Shown here: one piece after another, positions 1 through 7,529 of the stretch
Numbering within the stretch: the first letter of the stretch is position 1
Layout of the letters: every line of letters starts with the position of its first letter
Assembly: GCF_900155535.1 (NCBI RefSeq)
Contig: NZ_LT706964.1
Span: forward strand, 81,447 to 117,010
DNA: 35,564 bases
Reading direction: 5' to 3'
Source of the DNA: Corynebacterium urinipleomorphum
GTDB taxonomy: Bacteria > Actinomycetota > Actinomycetes > Mycobacteriales > Mycobacteriaceae
Notes under the pieces: model-generated
What the model saw: only the letters and a program-made list of their open reading frames with translations
Databases searched by the model: none
What the model was told of the DNA's origin: nothing
Made by a program: the position numbers and the translations under genes

Positions 1-639
1 CACGAGCGCCGCGCCGAGCAGCCAGCCGGCCAGCGGCTTCCACGCGAAACGGTAGATGATCAGCACGAACGCGGGCAGGCACGCCATCATCGTCGCTGTC
101 GCGTTCACCGCGCCCATCAGCGCGACGGGAATCACGGCGGCCGCCACATCGCCGCGGCGAAGCTGGGGCGCGAGCAGGGGAGCCAGCGTCCACGGCACCA
201 GCGCGACGGGCCACGCTTCGGAGGAGATCGCGGTCAGCGTCGTCAGCACGCGCGGGCTCAACGCGTACAACACAGCAGCGACGCTTATCGACGCCCCCTT
301 GAGCCCCATCCTCCGTCCCAGCACCACCGTCCCCGAGAACGCGGTGCCCATGACAATGGCCCACCAGATTCTTTGCGCCACCCAGTCCGGCAGCGGCTCC
401 GTCAACCAGAAAAACGCGCCGTGGGGGAAGAGGTAGCCGTAGGCCTGGTTCTGGATCTGGCCGAGGGTGAAGCGGTCGGTGTAGGCGTGCGCGGCAGCGG
501 CGAGAAACGCGCCGGGGTCGGCGGTGAGATCGAATTTCGTGTCGGCGGCGGTGCGCCCGGGAGCCTGCAGGAACGCCAGCAGCGTCAGCGCGATCCAGCC
601 CAGCAGGTGCTGTCTAGCCGGGCCGCTCAGCGTCCGCAT
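1..639 (-). CDS. aftD: AftD-type alpha-(1->3)-arabinofuranosyltransferase, N-terminal part
   Basis: This is the first 213 codons of a large membrane glycosyltransferase; the rest lies beyond the window start. Reading the minus strand gives MRTLSGPARQHLLGWIALTL, then a conserved stretch with TKFDLTADPGAFL and QNQAYGYLFPHGAFFWL, followed by several hydrophobic helices. The DLTADP and QNQAYGYLFPHG motifs are those I know from actinobacterial AftD (DUF3367), a GT-C enzyme that adds alpha-1,3 arabinofuranose branches to arabinogalactan and lipoarabinomannan at the outer face of the membrane. The start is fixed: an in-frame TAA, which is the stop of the DUF2613 gene, directly precedes the ATG, so the two genes abut as TAAATG and are probably co-transcribed and translationally coupled. 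The family assignment is secure; specificity is inferred. Confidence 0.88.
   Translation of the reverse strand, partial: MRTLSGPARQHLLGWIALTLLAFLQAPGRTAADTKFDLTADPGAFLAAAAHAYTDRFTLGQIQNQAYGYLFPHGAFFWLTEPLPDWVAQRIWWAIVMGTAFSGTVVLGRRMGLKGASISVAAVLYALSPRVLTTLTAISSEAWPVALVPWTLAPLLAPQLRRGDVAAAVIPVALMGAVNATATMMACLPAFVLIIYRFAWKPLAGWLLGAALV
282..293 (-). repeat. Dispersed 12-mer CGTCGATAAGCG, copy in aftD
   Basis: Exact copy on the minus strand. In aftD it is read as part of A-S-I-S-V, which forces the rare Ile codon ATA. See the finding on this motif. Confidence 0.6.
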
Positions 640-870
640 TTACTGCCGGGAGCCGTACTCCGGGCCGCCGAGTACCGCTTCATCGGCGGAAACGGCATTG
701 CCGGACGGCACCTGGTTCTGTCCGGAGAAGGACGCGATGCCCACCACGCCCACGACGCCGAGCACGATCCCGGTGACCGAGCTGGCCAGCACCGGGCCGA
801 AGGTGCGGCGGGGCAGCGAGGCAGTGCTGCCACTGCTGCCGGTGCGGCGGGTTCGGATCACGGAGCTCAT
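640..870 (-). CDS. DUF2613 small membrane protein
   Basis: A 76-residue protein with a basic, Ser/Thr-rich N-terminus, one clear transmembrane helix (about residues 27-49, rich in Val, Gly and Leu) and a short polar tail ending in GGPEYGSRQ. The shape and motifs match DUF2613, a short protein of mycolic-acid bacteria with no assigned function. Its stop codon touches the aftD start, so it is probably the first gene of an operon with aftD and may act with that arabinosyltransferase; this is inference from position. No clear Shine-Dalgarno is seen before the ATG, and the basic N-terminal residues could also be preceded by a later true start. Confidence 0.75.
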   Translation of the reverse strand: MSSVIRTRRTGSSGSTASLPRRTFGPVLASSVTGIVLGVVGVVGIASFSGQNQVPSGNAVSADEAVLGGPEYGSRQ

Positions 871-909
871 GGGATTTGAGGGTACCAGGGGGATAGGATT
901 TGGAAGAGA

Positions 910-921
910 CGTCGATTAGCG
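910..921 (+). repeat. Dispersed 12-mer, intergenic copy with one mismatch
   Basis: CGTCGATTAGCG lies between the divergent DUF2613 and GH3 genes. Its flanks (GAGACGTCGAT before the A/T difference, then AGCGAA) are also shared with the copy at 26052-26063, so the similarity exceeds the 12 bp core. Confidence 0.5.
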
Positions 922-942
922 AAGATGAGAAGGGGGTCCGCA

Positions 943-2073
943 ATGCGCACTGCTGCTGTTGCCGTCGGCGCGCTGACATGCGTGCTGTGCGTGGCATGCG
1001 CGGGCCCCGAACCGGAACCCGTGACCGTGGAGGCGACGGAGACGCGCACGGTGACCGAGACCCCGCCGCCCGTGTCCGCGGACCTGCGTGAACGTGTCGC
1101 GTCGCTGATGGTCGTGGGTGTGAAGAACTACGACGAGGCGCGCGCCGCACTCGAACAAGGCGCTGGCGGGTTGTTCATACCCAGCTGGTCCGATCCCGGG
1201 CTGCTCACGCAAGAGGGCCGCAACATCAACGCCCTGCGCGAGGAATTCGACCGGCCATTCTCTGTCGGAATCGACTTTGAAGGCGGCCGCGTACAGCGCC
1301 ACGCCGACATCCTCGGCTCCTTCCCGCCGCCACGCGATCTCGCGCAGCAATCCCCCGAGGTGATCCGCGGCACCGGTTTCGATGTGGGCCGCACGCTGGC
1401 GAATTACGGCATCGACGTGGATTACGCGCCACTGCTTGACGTGGACGCGGCGGGCCTGGACATCGTCGGCGACCGTGCCTTCGGCTCCTCCCCGGAGCGT
1501 GTCGCGGAAGTCGCCGTTCTCTTCGCGCAGGGGCTTGTCGACGCCGGGGTCACCCCCACCTTCAAGCATTTCCCCGGCCACGGGCGCGCCAGCGGTGACA
1601 CGCACCTCACGCTCGCGCACACCCCGCCGATCCAGGATCTCCACGCGTTTGACCTCGCACCGTACGCCGCGGTCCTGCCGAAATTCCCGCAAGCCTCCGT
1701 CATGGTGGGGCATATGGTGGTGCCGGGCACAGGCGACCAGCACACGCCGTCGTCGCTGAACCCGAATACCTACCGCATGCTGCGCACCGGCGATTACCCG
1801 GGCGGGCAGCCGTTCAACGGGGTGGCCATCACCGATGACCTTTCCGGGATGCGGGCGATCACCGACCACATGCCCACCCCTGTCGCGGTCCGTCGCGCGA
1901 TCGCTGCGGGAGCCGACCAAGCCCTGTGGTCTTCTGGCAAGGGCCTGCGCGAATCCATCGACGCCACCATCGCCGCCGTGAACGCAGGAGAGATCCCCGT
2001 GGAGCGTATCGACGACGCCGCGCGCCGCGTCCAGCAACAGCTCACCCACGGCCAGGGCAACAGGTCTCGCTAG
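943..2073 (+). CDS. Secreted GH3 beta-N-acetylhexosaminidase-like lipoprotein
   Basis: A 376-residue glycoside hydrolase family 3 protein of the NagZ class, expected to remove beta-N-acetylglucosamine from cell-wall fragments. The signature KHFPGHG is at residues 208-214, followed by the NagZ-type His/Asp acid-base loop (GDTH, 218-221); the nucleophile is probably Asp298 in ITDDLSG. The N-terminus is a signal peptide ending in a Cys-rich region (VLCVAC), so a lipoprotein at Cys19 is likely although the lipobox is not ideal (Cys at -3). A Thr/Pro/Glu linker follows. Start choice: AGAAGGGGG lies 6 nt before the ATG at 943, whereas the in-frame ATG at 925 has no ribosome site. Classical NagZ is cytoplasmic; this exported form suggests peptidoglycan processing outside the membrane. 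Confidence 0.85.
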   Translation: MRTAAVAVGALTCVLCVACAGPEPEPVTVEATETRTVTETPPPVSADLRERVASLMVVGVKNYDEARAALEQGAGGLFIPSWSDPGLLTQEGRNINALREEFDRPFSVGIDFEGGRVQRHADILGSFPPPRDLAQQSPEVIRGTGFDVGRTLANYGIDVDYAPLLDVDAAGLDIVGDRAFGSSPERVAEVAVLFAQGLVDAGVTPTFKHFPGHGRASGDTHLTLAHTPPIQDLHAFDLAPYAAVLPKFPQASVMVGHMVVPGTGDQHTPSSLNPNTYRMLRTGDYPGGQPFNGVAITDDLSGMRAITDHMPTPVAVRRAIAAGADQALWSSGKGLRESIDATIAAVNAGEIPVERIDDAARRVQQQLTHGQGNRSR

Positions 2074-2118
2074 CCGTATTCCCTCCGGCTGCTGTCGCGT
2101 CCACTACCCTGGATTGCC

Positions 2119-3813
2119 GTGAGTAGTGTGCAAGCGAGACGTGGGTCCGATGGATCCCGCGGCATGAAGGTTGTCGCGGGGTTCCTGGTCGGCCTGATTG
2201 TGCTCCTGCTGGGGCTGTATCTGGCGGACCTCGCCTTCAACCGCGGCAACGTACCGCGCGGTACCGCTGTTGGCGGCGTGGAGGTCGGCGGCATGGAACC
2301 GGCCGCGGCAGTGGAGAAACTGAGCAGTGAGCTCGGCGATGTCAACGACAAGCCCGTCACTGTCGCCGCCGGCGAGAAGACCACCGAGTTCGTCCCCGCC
2401 AGCGCCGGGCTCGGACCTGACTGGCAGGCGACTGTCGATGCCGCCGGCACCGAATCCCTCAATCCCGTCACCCGTTTTCTGGGGCTGTTCCGCACCAATG
2501 AAGTGGACATTGTTTCCACCGCCGACGAACGCGCGCTGAACCCGACCGTGGACCGCGTGGCCAAAGACCTCACCGTTGAGCCGATCGACGGCGCCGTGGC
2601 CATCAAAGACGGTAAAGCTGACGTCAGCGACCCGAAGAACGGCCAGGACATCGACAATGGCGAGCTCAAGCGCGCAATGAGCGCCAATTGGCTCAACCCA
2701 TCCGGCGTGAAGGTGGACCCCAAGGTCACTGAGCCCGCTATCGATGAGGACCTGATCATGGAGACCGTCGACGGCCCTGTCGCCCGCGCACTCGACGGCC
2801 CGCTGACCCTCAAGGGGCAGAAGGAGACCGACGCGGTCATCGACGGGAAGAACATCGGCGAGGTAGTCACCTTCCGCAACGACCCGAAAGAACACCGCAT
2901 CGTGCCCGAGGTGAACACTGAAGCCGCCCAGGGCATCTTCGCGGAGCAGCTCAAGGACACCGTCGTGGAGGGCACGAACGCCACCATCTCCGCCTCCGGT
3001 GAGGTCAGCCCGTCCGTTGACGGCAACGAGATCCGCTGGGAAGAGACCATGAAGGACTTCGGCGAGCGCGTGCTCGGCGATCAGCCCCGCACCTGGGAGG
3101 CCCAGTACCGTGAGGTCCCCGCCACCTTCACCACGGAGCAGGCCCGCAACGCCACGTTCAACGACGTCGTGGGCGAGTTCACCACCGGCGGGTTCAGCTC
3201 CGCTTCCGGCACCAATATTTCAATCGTGGCGTCCGCCGTCAACGGTGCCGTGGTCAGCCCGGGCCAGACCTTCTCCCTCAACGGATACACGGGCCCCCGC
3301 GGCGCCGCGCAGGGCTATGTCTCATCCGGCATTATTATCGACGGCCGCGCCGGCAACGCCGTCGGCGGAGGCATCTCCCAGTTCGCCACCACGCTCTACA
3401 ACGCCGCGTACTTCTCCGGCATGACGGACATCGACCACACCCCGCACTCCTACTACATTTCCCGTTACCCGGCTGGCCGCGAAGCCACTGTGTACGAGGG
3501 CGCTATTGACTTGGTGTTCCGCAACGACACCCCGCACCCGGTCAAGATTGAGACCAGCTACGGTGGCGGCCAGATCACGGTGCGGATGAAGGGCGTCAAG
3601 GACCGCGAAGTGGAGTCCATCAACGGCGGACGCTGGGGTTACACCTCACCTAGCCCGAAGAGCGTCTCCGGCGGCGAGTGCGTCCCGTCCGGCGGCGCCC
3701 AGGGCTTCACCACCTCTGACACCCGCGTTGTCCGCGATTTGGCCGGTAACGAGATCTCCCGCGAGACTCAGACCACGGTGTATAACCCGCAGCCGATCGT
3801 GCAGTGCGGGTAA
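2119..3813 (+). CDS. VanW family membrane-anchored protein
   Basis: 564 residues: a short cytoplasmic tail, one transmembrane helix (about 17-40), then a long extracellular part. The region after the helix (NVPRGTAVGGVEVGGM) has the pattern of the repeats that precede VanW domains (putative peptidoglycan-binding type). The VanW core is around residues 360-500, with PGQTFSLN, GGGISQFATTLYNAA (from residue 416) and HSYYISRYPAGREATVY. VanW proteins accompany some vancomycin-resistance clusters but their biochemical role is not settled; in actinobacteria they are general envelope proteins. The GTG start has no Shine-Dalgarno; TACCCT at 2105-2110 could be a -10 box giving a leaderless transcript. 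An alternative ATG is at 2164, directly before the helix. It follows the GH3 gene by 45 bp in the same direction. Confidence 0.85.
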   Translation: MSSVQARRGSDGSRGMKVVAGFLVGLIVLLLGLYLADLAFNRGNVPRGTAVGGVEVGGMEPAAAVEKLSSELGDVNDKPVTVAAGEKTTEFVPASAGLGPDWQATVDAAGTESLNPVTRFLGLFRTNEVDIVSTADERALNPTVDRVAKDLTVEPIDGAVAIKDGKADVSDPKNGQDIDNGELKRAMSANWLNPSGVKVDPKVTEPAIDEDLIMETVDGPVARALDGPLTLKGQKETDAVIDGKNIGEVVTFRNDPKEHRIVPEVNTEAAQGIFAEQLKDTVVEGTNATISASGEVSPSVDGNEIRWEETMKDFGERVLGDQPRTWEAQYREVPATFTTEQARNATFNDVVGEFTTGGFSSASGTNISIVASAVNGAVVSPGQTFSLNGYTGPRGAAQGYVSSGIIIDGRAGNAVGGGISQFATTLYNAAYFSGMTDIDHTPHSYYISRYPAGREATVYEGAIDLVFRNDTPHPVKIETSYGGGQITVRMKGVKDREVESINGGRWGYTSPSPKSVSGGECVPSGGAQGFTTSDTRVVRDLAGNEISRETQTTVYNPQPIVQCG

Positions 3814-3817
3814 GGGT

Positions 3818-4591
3818 TCACGCCTCCGTTTTAGCTGGGCGTTCCAATCCCCACAGGGTCAGCTCAGTGATTTCCTCGTCGCGCATCATCAGCTGGTGGA
3901 TCGGCGCGCCGGGGATCTCCACGTTCACCACGTCGGCGCCGTCGATAGGCACGAGCTGCGACGCGCTGTTCGGCGTGACCAGTGTGTCGCGCGTGGAGTA
4001 CAGAGCGGTGTAGACCACCGACGGGTCTGTGTCCGGCAGGGGATCGGCGTGCTCGCGCATCCACGGAGACCCGGCAAGTTGCTGCGGAACGCTCGCGCTG
4101 AGCAGCAGCTTGGTAAACCGGGGGAACTGTTCGACGCGTTTGAGCACGCGCGGTGCCGTGCCCTCCAGGTCCGTGCCGTGGAAGTTCGCGCCCATGGCCA
4201 CCACGCGCCGCACTTTGGGTGCGCCGCCCTGCGCGATGAAGAGCTTGGTCAGCAGACCGCCCTGCGAGTGCGCCACGATGTCCACCTGCTGCGCGCCCGT
4301 CGCCGCGAGGACCTCATCCACGTTCTTCCGCAGCTCCTCCAGCGAGTCCTCCAACGGCCCCGCTCCATATAGGCCGGGCAGGAACATGCGCCCGTAATTG
4401 AAGCCCCATACCCAATAGCCGTGATCGCGCAGATACCGCGCGTTGCGCCGGAACCCGCTCGCCCGGCTGTGAATTCCGTGCACGTACAGCACCGGCGTCT
4501 CATGCTCCGGGGTGAAATCCGGCAGGTTGAAAATGGGCTCGGTCCAGCGGGCCACTGTTGAACGCAGCTTATCGACGACGCGTTGTGTCAC
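3818..4591 (-). CDS. Alpha/beta hydrolase (lipase/esterase-like)
   Basis: 257 residues with the alpha/beta hydrolase plan: an oxyanion-hole segment VLYVHGIHSRASGF, the nucleophile elbow AHSQGG with Ser109, a late Asp region (YSTRDTLVTP) and a C-terminal His (PIHQLMM). This is typical of bacterial lipases related to the triacylglycerol lipase and PGAP1-like group. Substrate is unknown. No signal peptide is obvious, so it is probably cytoplasmic. Start choice: GTG at 4591 with GGGGG 7 nt upstream; the frame stays open to an ATG at 4684, but that extension would run through the promoter and operator of the divergent oxidoreductase gene. It is convergent with the VanW gene, with 4 bp between the stop codons. 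Confidence 0.8.
   Translation of the reverse strand: MTQRVVDKLRSTVARWTEPIFNLPDFTPEHETPVLYVHGIHSRASGFRRNARYLRDHGYWVWGFNYGRMFLPGLYGAGPLEDSLEELRKNVDEVLAATGAQQVDIVAHSQGGLLTKLFIAQGGAPKVRRVVAMGANFHGTDLEGTAPRVLKRVEQFPRFTKLLLSASVPQQLAGSPWMREHADPLPDTDPSVVYTALYSTRDTLVTPNSASQLVPIDGADVVNVEIPGAPIHQLMMRDEEITELTLWGLERPAKTEA
4566..4577 (-). repeat. Dispersed 12-mer, one mismatch, in hydrolase gene
   Basis: AGCTTATCGACG on the plus strand; it encodes V-D-K in the hydrolase N-terminus on the minus strand. Confidence 0.4.
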
Positions 4592-4667
4592 ACTCACACC
4601 CCCACAGCATAGGTGCGCGGATGACGGAAACCCCACGGCCTGTAAAGGAGCAGGCCATGGGGCTGGA

Positions 4668-4685
4668 ATTGTCACCCGTGACAAT
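4668..4685 (+). promoter_or_regulatory. Palindromic operator ATTGTCAC-CC-GTGACAAT
   Basis: A perfect inverted repeat with 8-bp arms and a 2-bp centre. It overlaps the predicted -35 element (GTGACA, 4678-4683) of the LLM oxidoreductase promoter, which is a typical site for a dimeric repressor. The regulator is not in this window. Confidence 0.6.
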
Positions 4686-4706
4686 CGCGGAAAGGAGTAT
4701 TACCTT
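4678..4706 (+). promoter_or_regulatory. Predicted promoter of the LLM oxidoreductase
   Basis: GTGACA (4678-4683), 17 bp, TACCTT (4701-4706). Transcription would begin near 4713, leaving a roughly 30-nt leader with the AAAGGAG ribosome site before GTG 4742. Confidence 0.45.
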
Positions 4707-4741
4707 AGTTGTTGATACATCACCAAAAGGAGTGTTACCTC

Positions 4742-5809
4742 GTGAAAGCGTTCGGATTTTTGAGCTTCGGGCACTACGCCTTCGGTGGCCAACGCGGGCC
4801 GTCTGCAGAAGAGATTGCCAAAATCCACTTGGAGATCGCCCAGGCCGCAGACGAGATCGGCGTGAACAACGCCTCTTTCCGTGTCCACCACTTCGTGCCG
4901 CAGGCCTCCGCCCCGATGCCGCTGCTCGGTGCCGTCGCCGCCACCACCAAACACATCGAGGTGGGTACTGGCGTTATTGACATGCGCTATGAAAACCCGC
5001 TCTACCTCGCCGAAGAGGCCGCGTCGTTGTACCAGCTCTCCGGCGGACGCGTGGCCTTGGGAGTCTCGCGCGGCGCCCCCGAGGTGGCTGACCGCGGCTG
5101 GGAAGCATTCGGCTACAAGGGCGAGGCGCCCAACGGCGTGGACGTGGCACGCGCTCACCTCGAGGCGTTCATGGCCGCAGTGGACGCCAATGGGTTCGCC
5201 ACTGCTGCTCCGCTGGAGCGGCAGTACCCCAATATGTTCCAGCCCGGCTCCGCCCTGCCGGTCTTCCCCATGGCACCCGAGTTGCGCAAACACATCTTTT
5301 ACGGCTCCGGCACCCACACCTCAGCGGAACAGACCGCCAAGGACGGGCTGAACCTGATGTCGTCCACCCTGGTCTCCGAGACCACCGCTGAGACCCTGGG
5401 CGAAATTCAGGCGGATCAGATCAACCGCTACCGCGCCGCGTGGAAGGAGGCGGGCCATGCTTGGGCACCTCGCGTGTCGGTGTCGCGCTCCATTTTCCCC
5501 ATCGTCGACGGCGCGGACAAGCAGATGTTCGGTGTGCAGGCCTCCGGCTCCGACCAGGTGGGCGCGCTACCTGATGTCGGCACCACCACCTTCGGCCGCA
5601 CCTACGCCGCCGAGCCGGACAAGCTCATTGAGCAGCTCAAAGCCGACCCCGCCGTCATGGCCGCCGACACACTGCTGATCACCATCCCCACCGGCATGGG
5701 TGTCGACGTCAACGTGAAGATCCTGGAAAACTTCGCCACCCACGTCGCCCCCGCGTTGGGCTGGCAGCCGAACACCGAAGGCCCCGTCACCGGCTACCCC
5801 ATCGACTAA
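4742..5809 (+). CDS. LLM class flavin-dependent oxidoreductase (luciferase-like)
   Basis: 355 residues with the bacterial luciferase / F420-FMN monooxygenase fold signatures: an N-terminal strand FGFLSFGHYAF, a conserved HHF segment, the TKHIEVGTGVIDM beta strand and SGGRVALGVSRG, which contact flavin in this superfamily. It probably uses reduced FMN (or F420) on an unknown small molecule. Start choice: GTG 4742 has AAAGGAG 9 nt upstream. The 15 nt around this ribosome site (4726-4740) are an almost exact copy (14/15) of 4691-4705, so the leader carries a 35-bp-period duplication; a TTG at 4709 could be used with the upstream copy but would add an unusual N-terminus. Probably controlled by the palindrome at 4668-4685. 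Confidence 0.85.
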   Translation: MKAFGFLSFGHYAFGGQRGPSAEEIAKIHLEIAQAADEIGVNNASFRVHHFVPQASAPMPLLGAVAATTKHIEVGTGVIDMRYENPLYLAEEAASLYQLSGGRVALGVSRGAPEVADRGWEAFGYKGEAPNGVDVARAHLEAFMAAVDANGFATAAPLERQYPNMFQPGSALPVFPMAPELRKHIFYGSGTHTSAEQTAKDGLNLMSSTLVSETTAETLGEIQADQINRYRAAWKEAGHAWAPRVSVSRSIFPIVDGADKQMFGVQASGSDQVGALPDVGTTTFGRTYAAEPDKLIEQLKADPAVMAADTLLITIPTGMGVDVNVKILENFATHVAPALGWQPNTEGPVTGYPID

Positions 5810-5815
5810 TTACAA

Positions 5816-5856
5816 AAACCGGCACATTGGAAGATTGAAAACCAAGATGCCGGTTT
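5816..5856 (+). terminator. Stem-loop after the LLM oxidoreductase gene
   Basis: AAACCGGCA (5816-5824) pairs with TGCCGGTTT (5848-5856), and inside this TTGG pairs with CCAA across a 2x2 internal loop. There is no long T run, so it may be a weak bidirectional terminator between this gene and the tRNA. Confidence 0.55.
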
Positions 5857-5905
5857 ATCCACCATGCTGCGACTCATGTGTCAACAATGTCGCGACTGAG
5901 GACAA

Positions 5906-5979
5906 TGGAGCCGGCGACGAGAATCGAACTCGCACTCTCAGCTTGGGAAGCTGATGTTCTACCACTAAACTACGCCGGC
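5906..5979 (-). tRNA. tRNA-Gly (anticodon CCC)
   Basis: The reverse complement folds as a full cloverleaf. The acceptor GCCGGCG pairs with CGCCGGC, the D-arm contains TTTAGTGGTAGAAC, the anticodon stem TCAGC/GCTGA closes the loop TTCCCAA with anticodon CCC, and the T-arm contains TTCGATTC. The 3' CCA is encoded (5906-5908). It decodes GGG. It stands alone between the oxidoreductase and dcd. Confidence 0.95.
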
Positions 5980-6082
5980 GCGCTGGTTGCTTGAACAGCG
6001 ACAGTCATCGTAGCACCGCTTGCCGCGGACTCCGAAAATCCCTCCCTCAAACCCACTGGAGGCGACACCGTAAGATGGGTCT

Positions 6083-6646
6083 GTGCTTCTTTCTGACCGC
6101 GACATTCGTTCCGCCATCGACTCCGGCCGTCTGAGCATCGACCCGTTCAGCCCGGACCTGGTCCAGCCGTCCAGTGTGGACGTGCGCATCGACCGCTTCT
6201 TCCGCGTGTTCAACAACTCCAAGTACACGCACATTGATCCGAAGAAGGAGATGCCGGAGCTGACCACCGAGGTGGAGGTGCCGGAAGGCGAGCCGTTCGT
6301 GCTGCATCCCGGCGAGTTCGTCCTCGCCGCCACGCTGGAGAAGTTCACGCTGCCGGCCGACCTTGCAGGCCGCCTCGAAGGCAAGAGCTCCCTCGGTCGC
6401 CTGGGCCTGGTCACCCACTCCACCGCAGGCTTCATCGACCCGGGCTTTTCCGGCCACATCACCCTGGAACTGTCCAATGTGGCCAACCTGCCCATTACCC
6501 TCTGGCCGGAGATGAAGGTCGGCCAGCTCGCGTTGTTCCAAATGTCCTCGCCCGCCGAGACCCCCTATGGTTCCTCCGCCCTCGGCTCGAAGTACCAGGG
6601 GCAGCGCGGCCCGACGCCGTCGAAGGCGTACCTCAACTTTCGGTAG
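6083..6646 (+). CDS. dcd: dCTP deaminase, dUMP-forming type
   Basis: 187 residues, near the usual length for the family. It opens [12 protein letters not shown] and contains [11 protein letters not shown] and HSTAG (112-116), [16 protein letters not shown], and the C-terminal [13 protein letters not shown] that closes over the nucleotide. The HSTAG loop is that of the bifunctional mycobacterial and archaeal enzymes, which both deaminate dCTP and hydrolyse the product to dUMP, rather than the monofunctional E. coli form. It therefore likely supplies dUMP for thymidylate synthesis and limits dUTP. GTG start with no strong Shine-Dalgarno. Monocistronic here. Confidence 0.93.
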   Translation: MLLSDRDIRSAIDSGRLSIDPFSPDLVQPSSVDVRIDRFFRVFNNSKYTHIDPKKEMPELTTEVEVPEGEPFVLHPGEFVLAATLEKFTLPADLAGRLEGKSSLGRLGLVTHSTAGFIDPGFSGHITLELSNVANLPITLWPEMKVGQLALFQMSSPAETPYGSSALGSKYQGQRGPTPSKAYLNFR

Positions 6647-6796
6647 GGGCGCGCGGTCACGGGTTCAATCTGCCTTTGATTGCAATGAATGCCCGTTGAT
6701 GAGTAGTTGTTCATGGTCTCTGAAATGCGCGAACACGGGTTCCGGCTGCAAATGTGCTGGTGAATGAAGTGCAATTTAAGAGGTGTCTGCGTCAGG

Positions 6797-6830
6797 CTTA
6801 ATTGCAAAATCGGCCATTTTTGCAATTAAG
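6797..6830. repeat. AT-rich inverted repeat CTTAATTGCAAAA
   Basis: CTTAATTGCAAAAT (6797-6810) is mirrored by ATTTTTGCAATTAAG (6816-6830) around a 5-nt centre. A third related arm, TGCAATTTAAG, is at about 6769-6779, and ATTGCAAT is near 6679. The 335-bp gap between dcd and the Cys/His-rich gene is much more AT-rich than its surroundings. The repeat could be a dcd terminator or a regulator site; nothing else gene-like is seen in this gap. Confidence 0.5.
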
Positions 6831-6914
6831 GATCCGGCACGGGGTGGGGTTCGTGGCCGAGCCGCAGGCACGCGGTGGCATGAATGACTAGGCTTATTTT
6901 CAACAGGTTTTCAT

Positions 6915-6935
6915 TAACGAAAAGCGTTTTCAGCA
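6915..6935 (+). promoter_or_regulatory. Zur-like operator
   Basis: TAACGAAAAGCGTTTTCAGCA has the GAAAA-N3-TTTTC palindromic core and length of actinobacterial Zur/FurB boxes (remembered consensus TGAAAATNATTTTCA). It lies about 47 bp before the ATG of the Cys/His-rich protein gene, where a repressor would block transcription. Assignment to Zur is inference from pattern and context. Confidence 0.45.
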
Positions 6936-6981
6936 ACGTTGTACTGGCGAAAACGTGAAACCGACAGAAAAAGGAGCGACC

Positions 6982-7485
6982 ATGACCACTGCCAACGAGA
7001 ACTCCCACAACCACGGCTGCTGCGGCGGCCACGGCCACCACCACGCCGATGAGAACGCCTCGCTGGAGCAGCGCGACCTCGGCCTGAAGGATGTCCACGC
7101 CGCTGGCGGCAGCTGCGACTGCGCGCCGGGCGAGTGCACGTGCGGTCACAAGCACGGCACTGCACAGCACGAAGCAGTCCAGGGCGGTGTCCCGGACCAC
7201 GGCGACTGCGAGTGCGAGCAGTGCAAGAACGCCGACCGCGAGCGCCAGCAGGAAGCGGCGAAGGGCTGCGGCTGCGGTTGCGGGCACGGTGAGGCCGGCG
7301 CGGGCAAGGACTTCACCGACCCGGACACCGTGAATGCGGATGGGACGAACCCGGCTGTGCGGACCGTCGATAAGGCTGAGGGCTACGACGAGAACGCGGG
7401 CTGGAACGACGGAAATCTGCCGTCGGAGTCCGGTTCGGCGAGCGCCAGCGGTGCTGGCGACAACGGAGAAGGCCAGATCAACTAG
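6982..7485 (+). CDS. Cys/His-rich putative metal-binding protein
   Basis: 167 residues. The first 105 or so hold four metal-ligand clusters: HNHGCCGGHGHHH, then CDCAPGECTCGHKHG, then DCECEQCKN, then GCGCGCGHGE, with about 12 Cys and 12 His in all. The remaining 60 residues are acidic, Gly/Ser/Asn-rich and probably disordered. No signal peptide or membrane helix, so it is probably cytoplasmic. I do not recognise a named family; composition suggests a metallothionein-like buffer or a zinc/copper storage or chaperone protein. Start: AAAAAGGAG is 5 nt before the ATG at 6982; a GTG at 6955 in frame is less likely. The Zur-like box upstream supports a zinc-responsive role. Related short actinobacterial metallothioneins are far smaller. 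Confidence 0.75.
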   Translation: MTTANENSHNHGCCGGHGHHHADENASLEQRDLGLKDVHAAGGSCDCAPGECTCGHKHGTAQHEAVQGGVPDHGDCECEQCKNADRERQQEAAKGCGCGCGHGEAGAGKDFTDPDTVNADGTNPAVRTVDKAEGYDENAGWNDGNLPSESGSASASGAGDNGEGQIN

Positions 7486-7529
7486 GCCAATTCGCGGGTC
7501 CCCTGCCAAATCATGCGCGGCGGGTCATA

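Noticed and set aside
4592..4684. 31-residue N-terminal extension of the alpha/beta hydrolase
   Set aside because: It would cover the palindromic operator and the -35 of the divergent promoter, and the GTG at 4591 has a good ribosome site.
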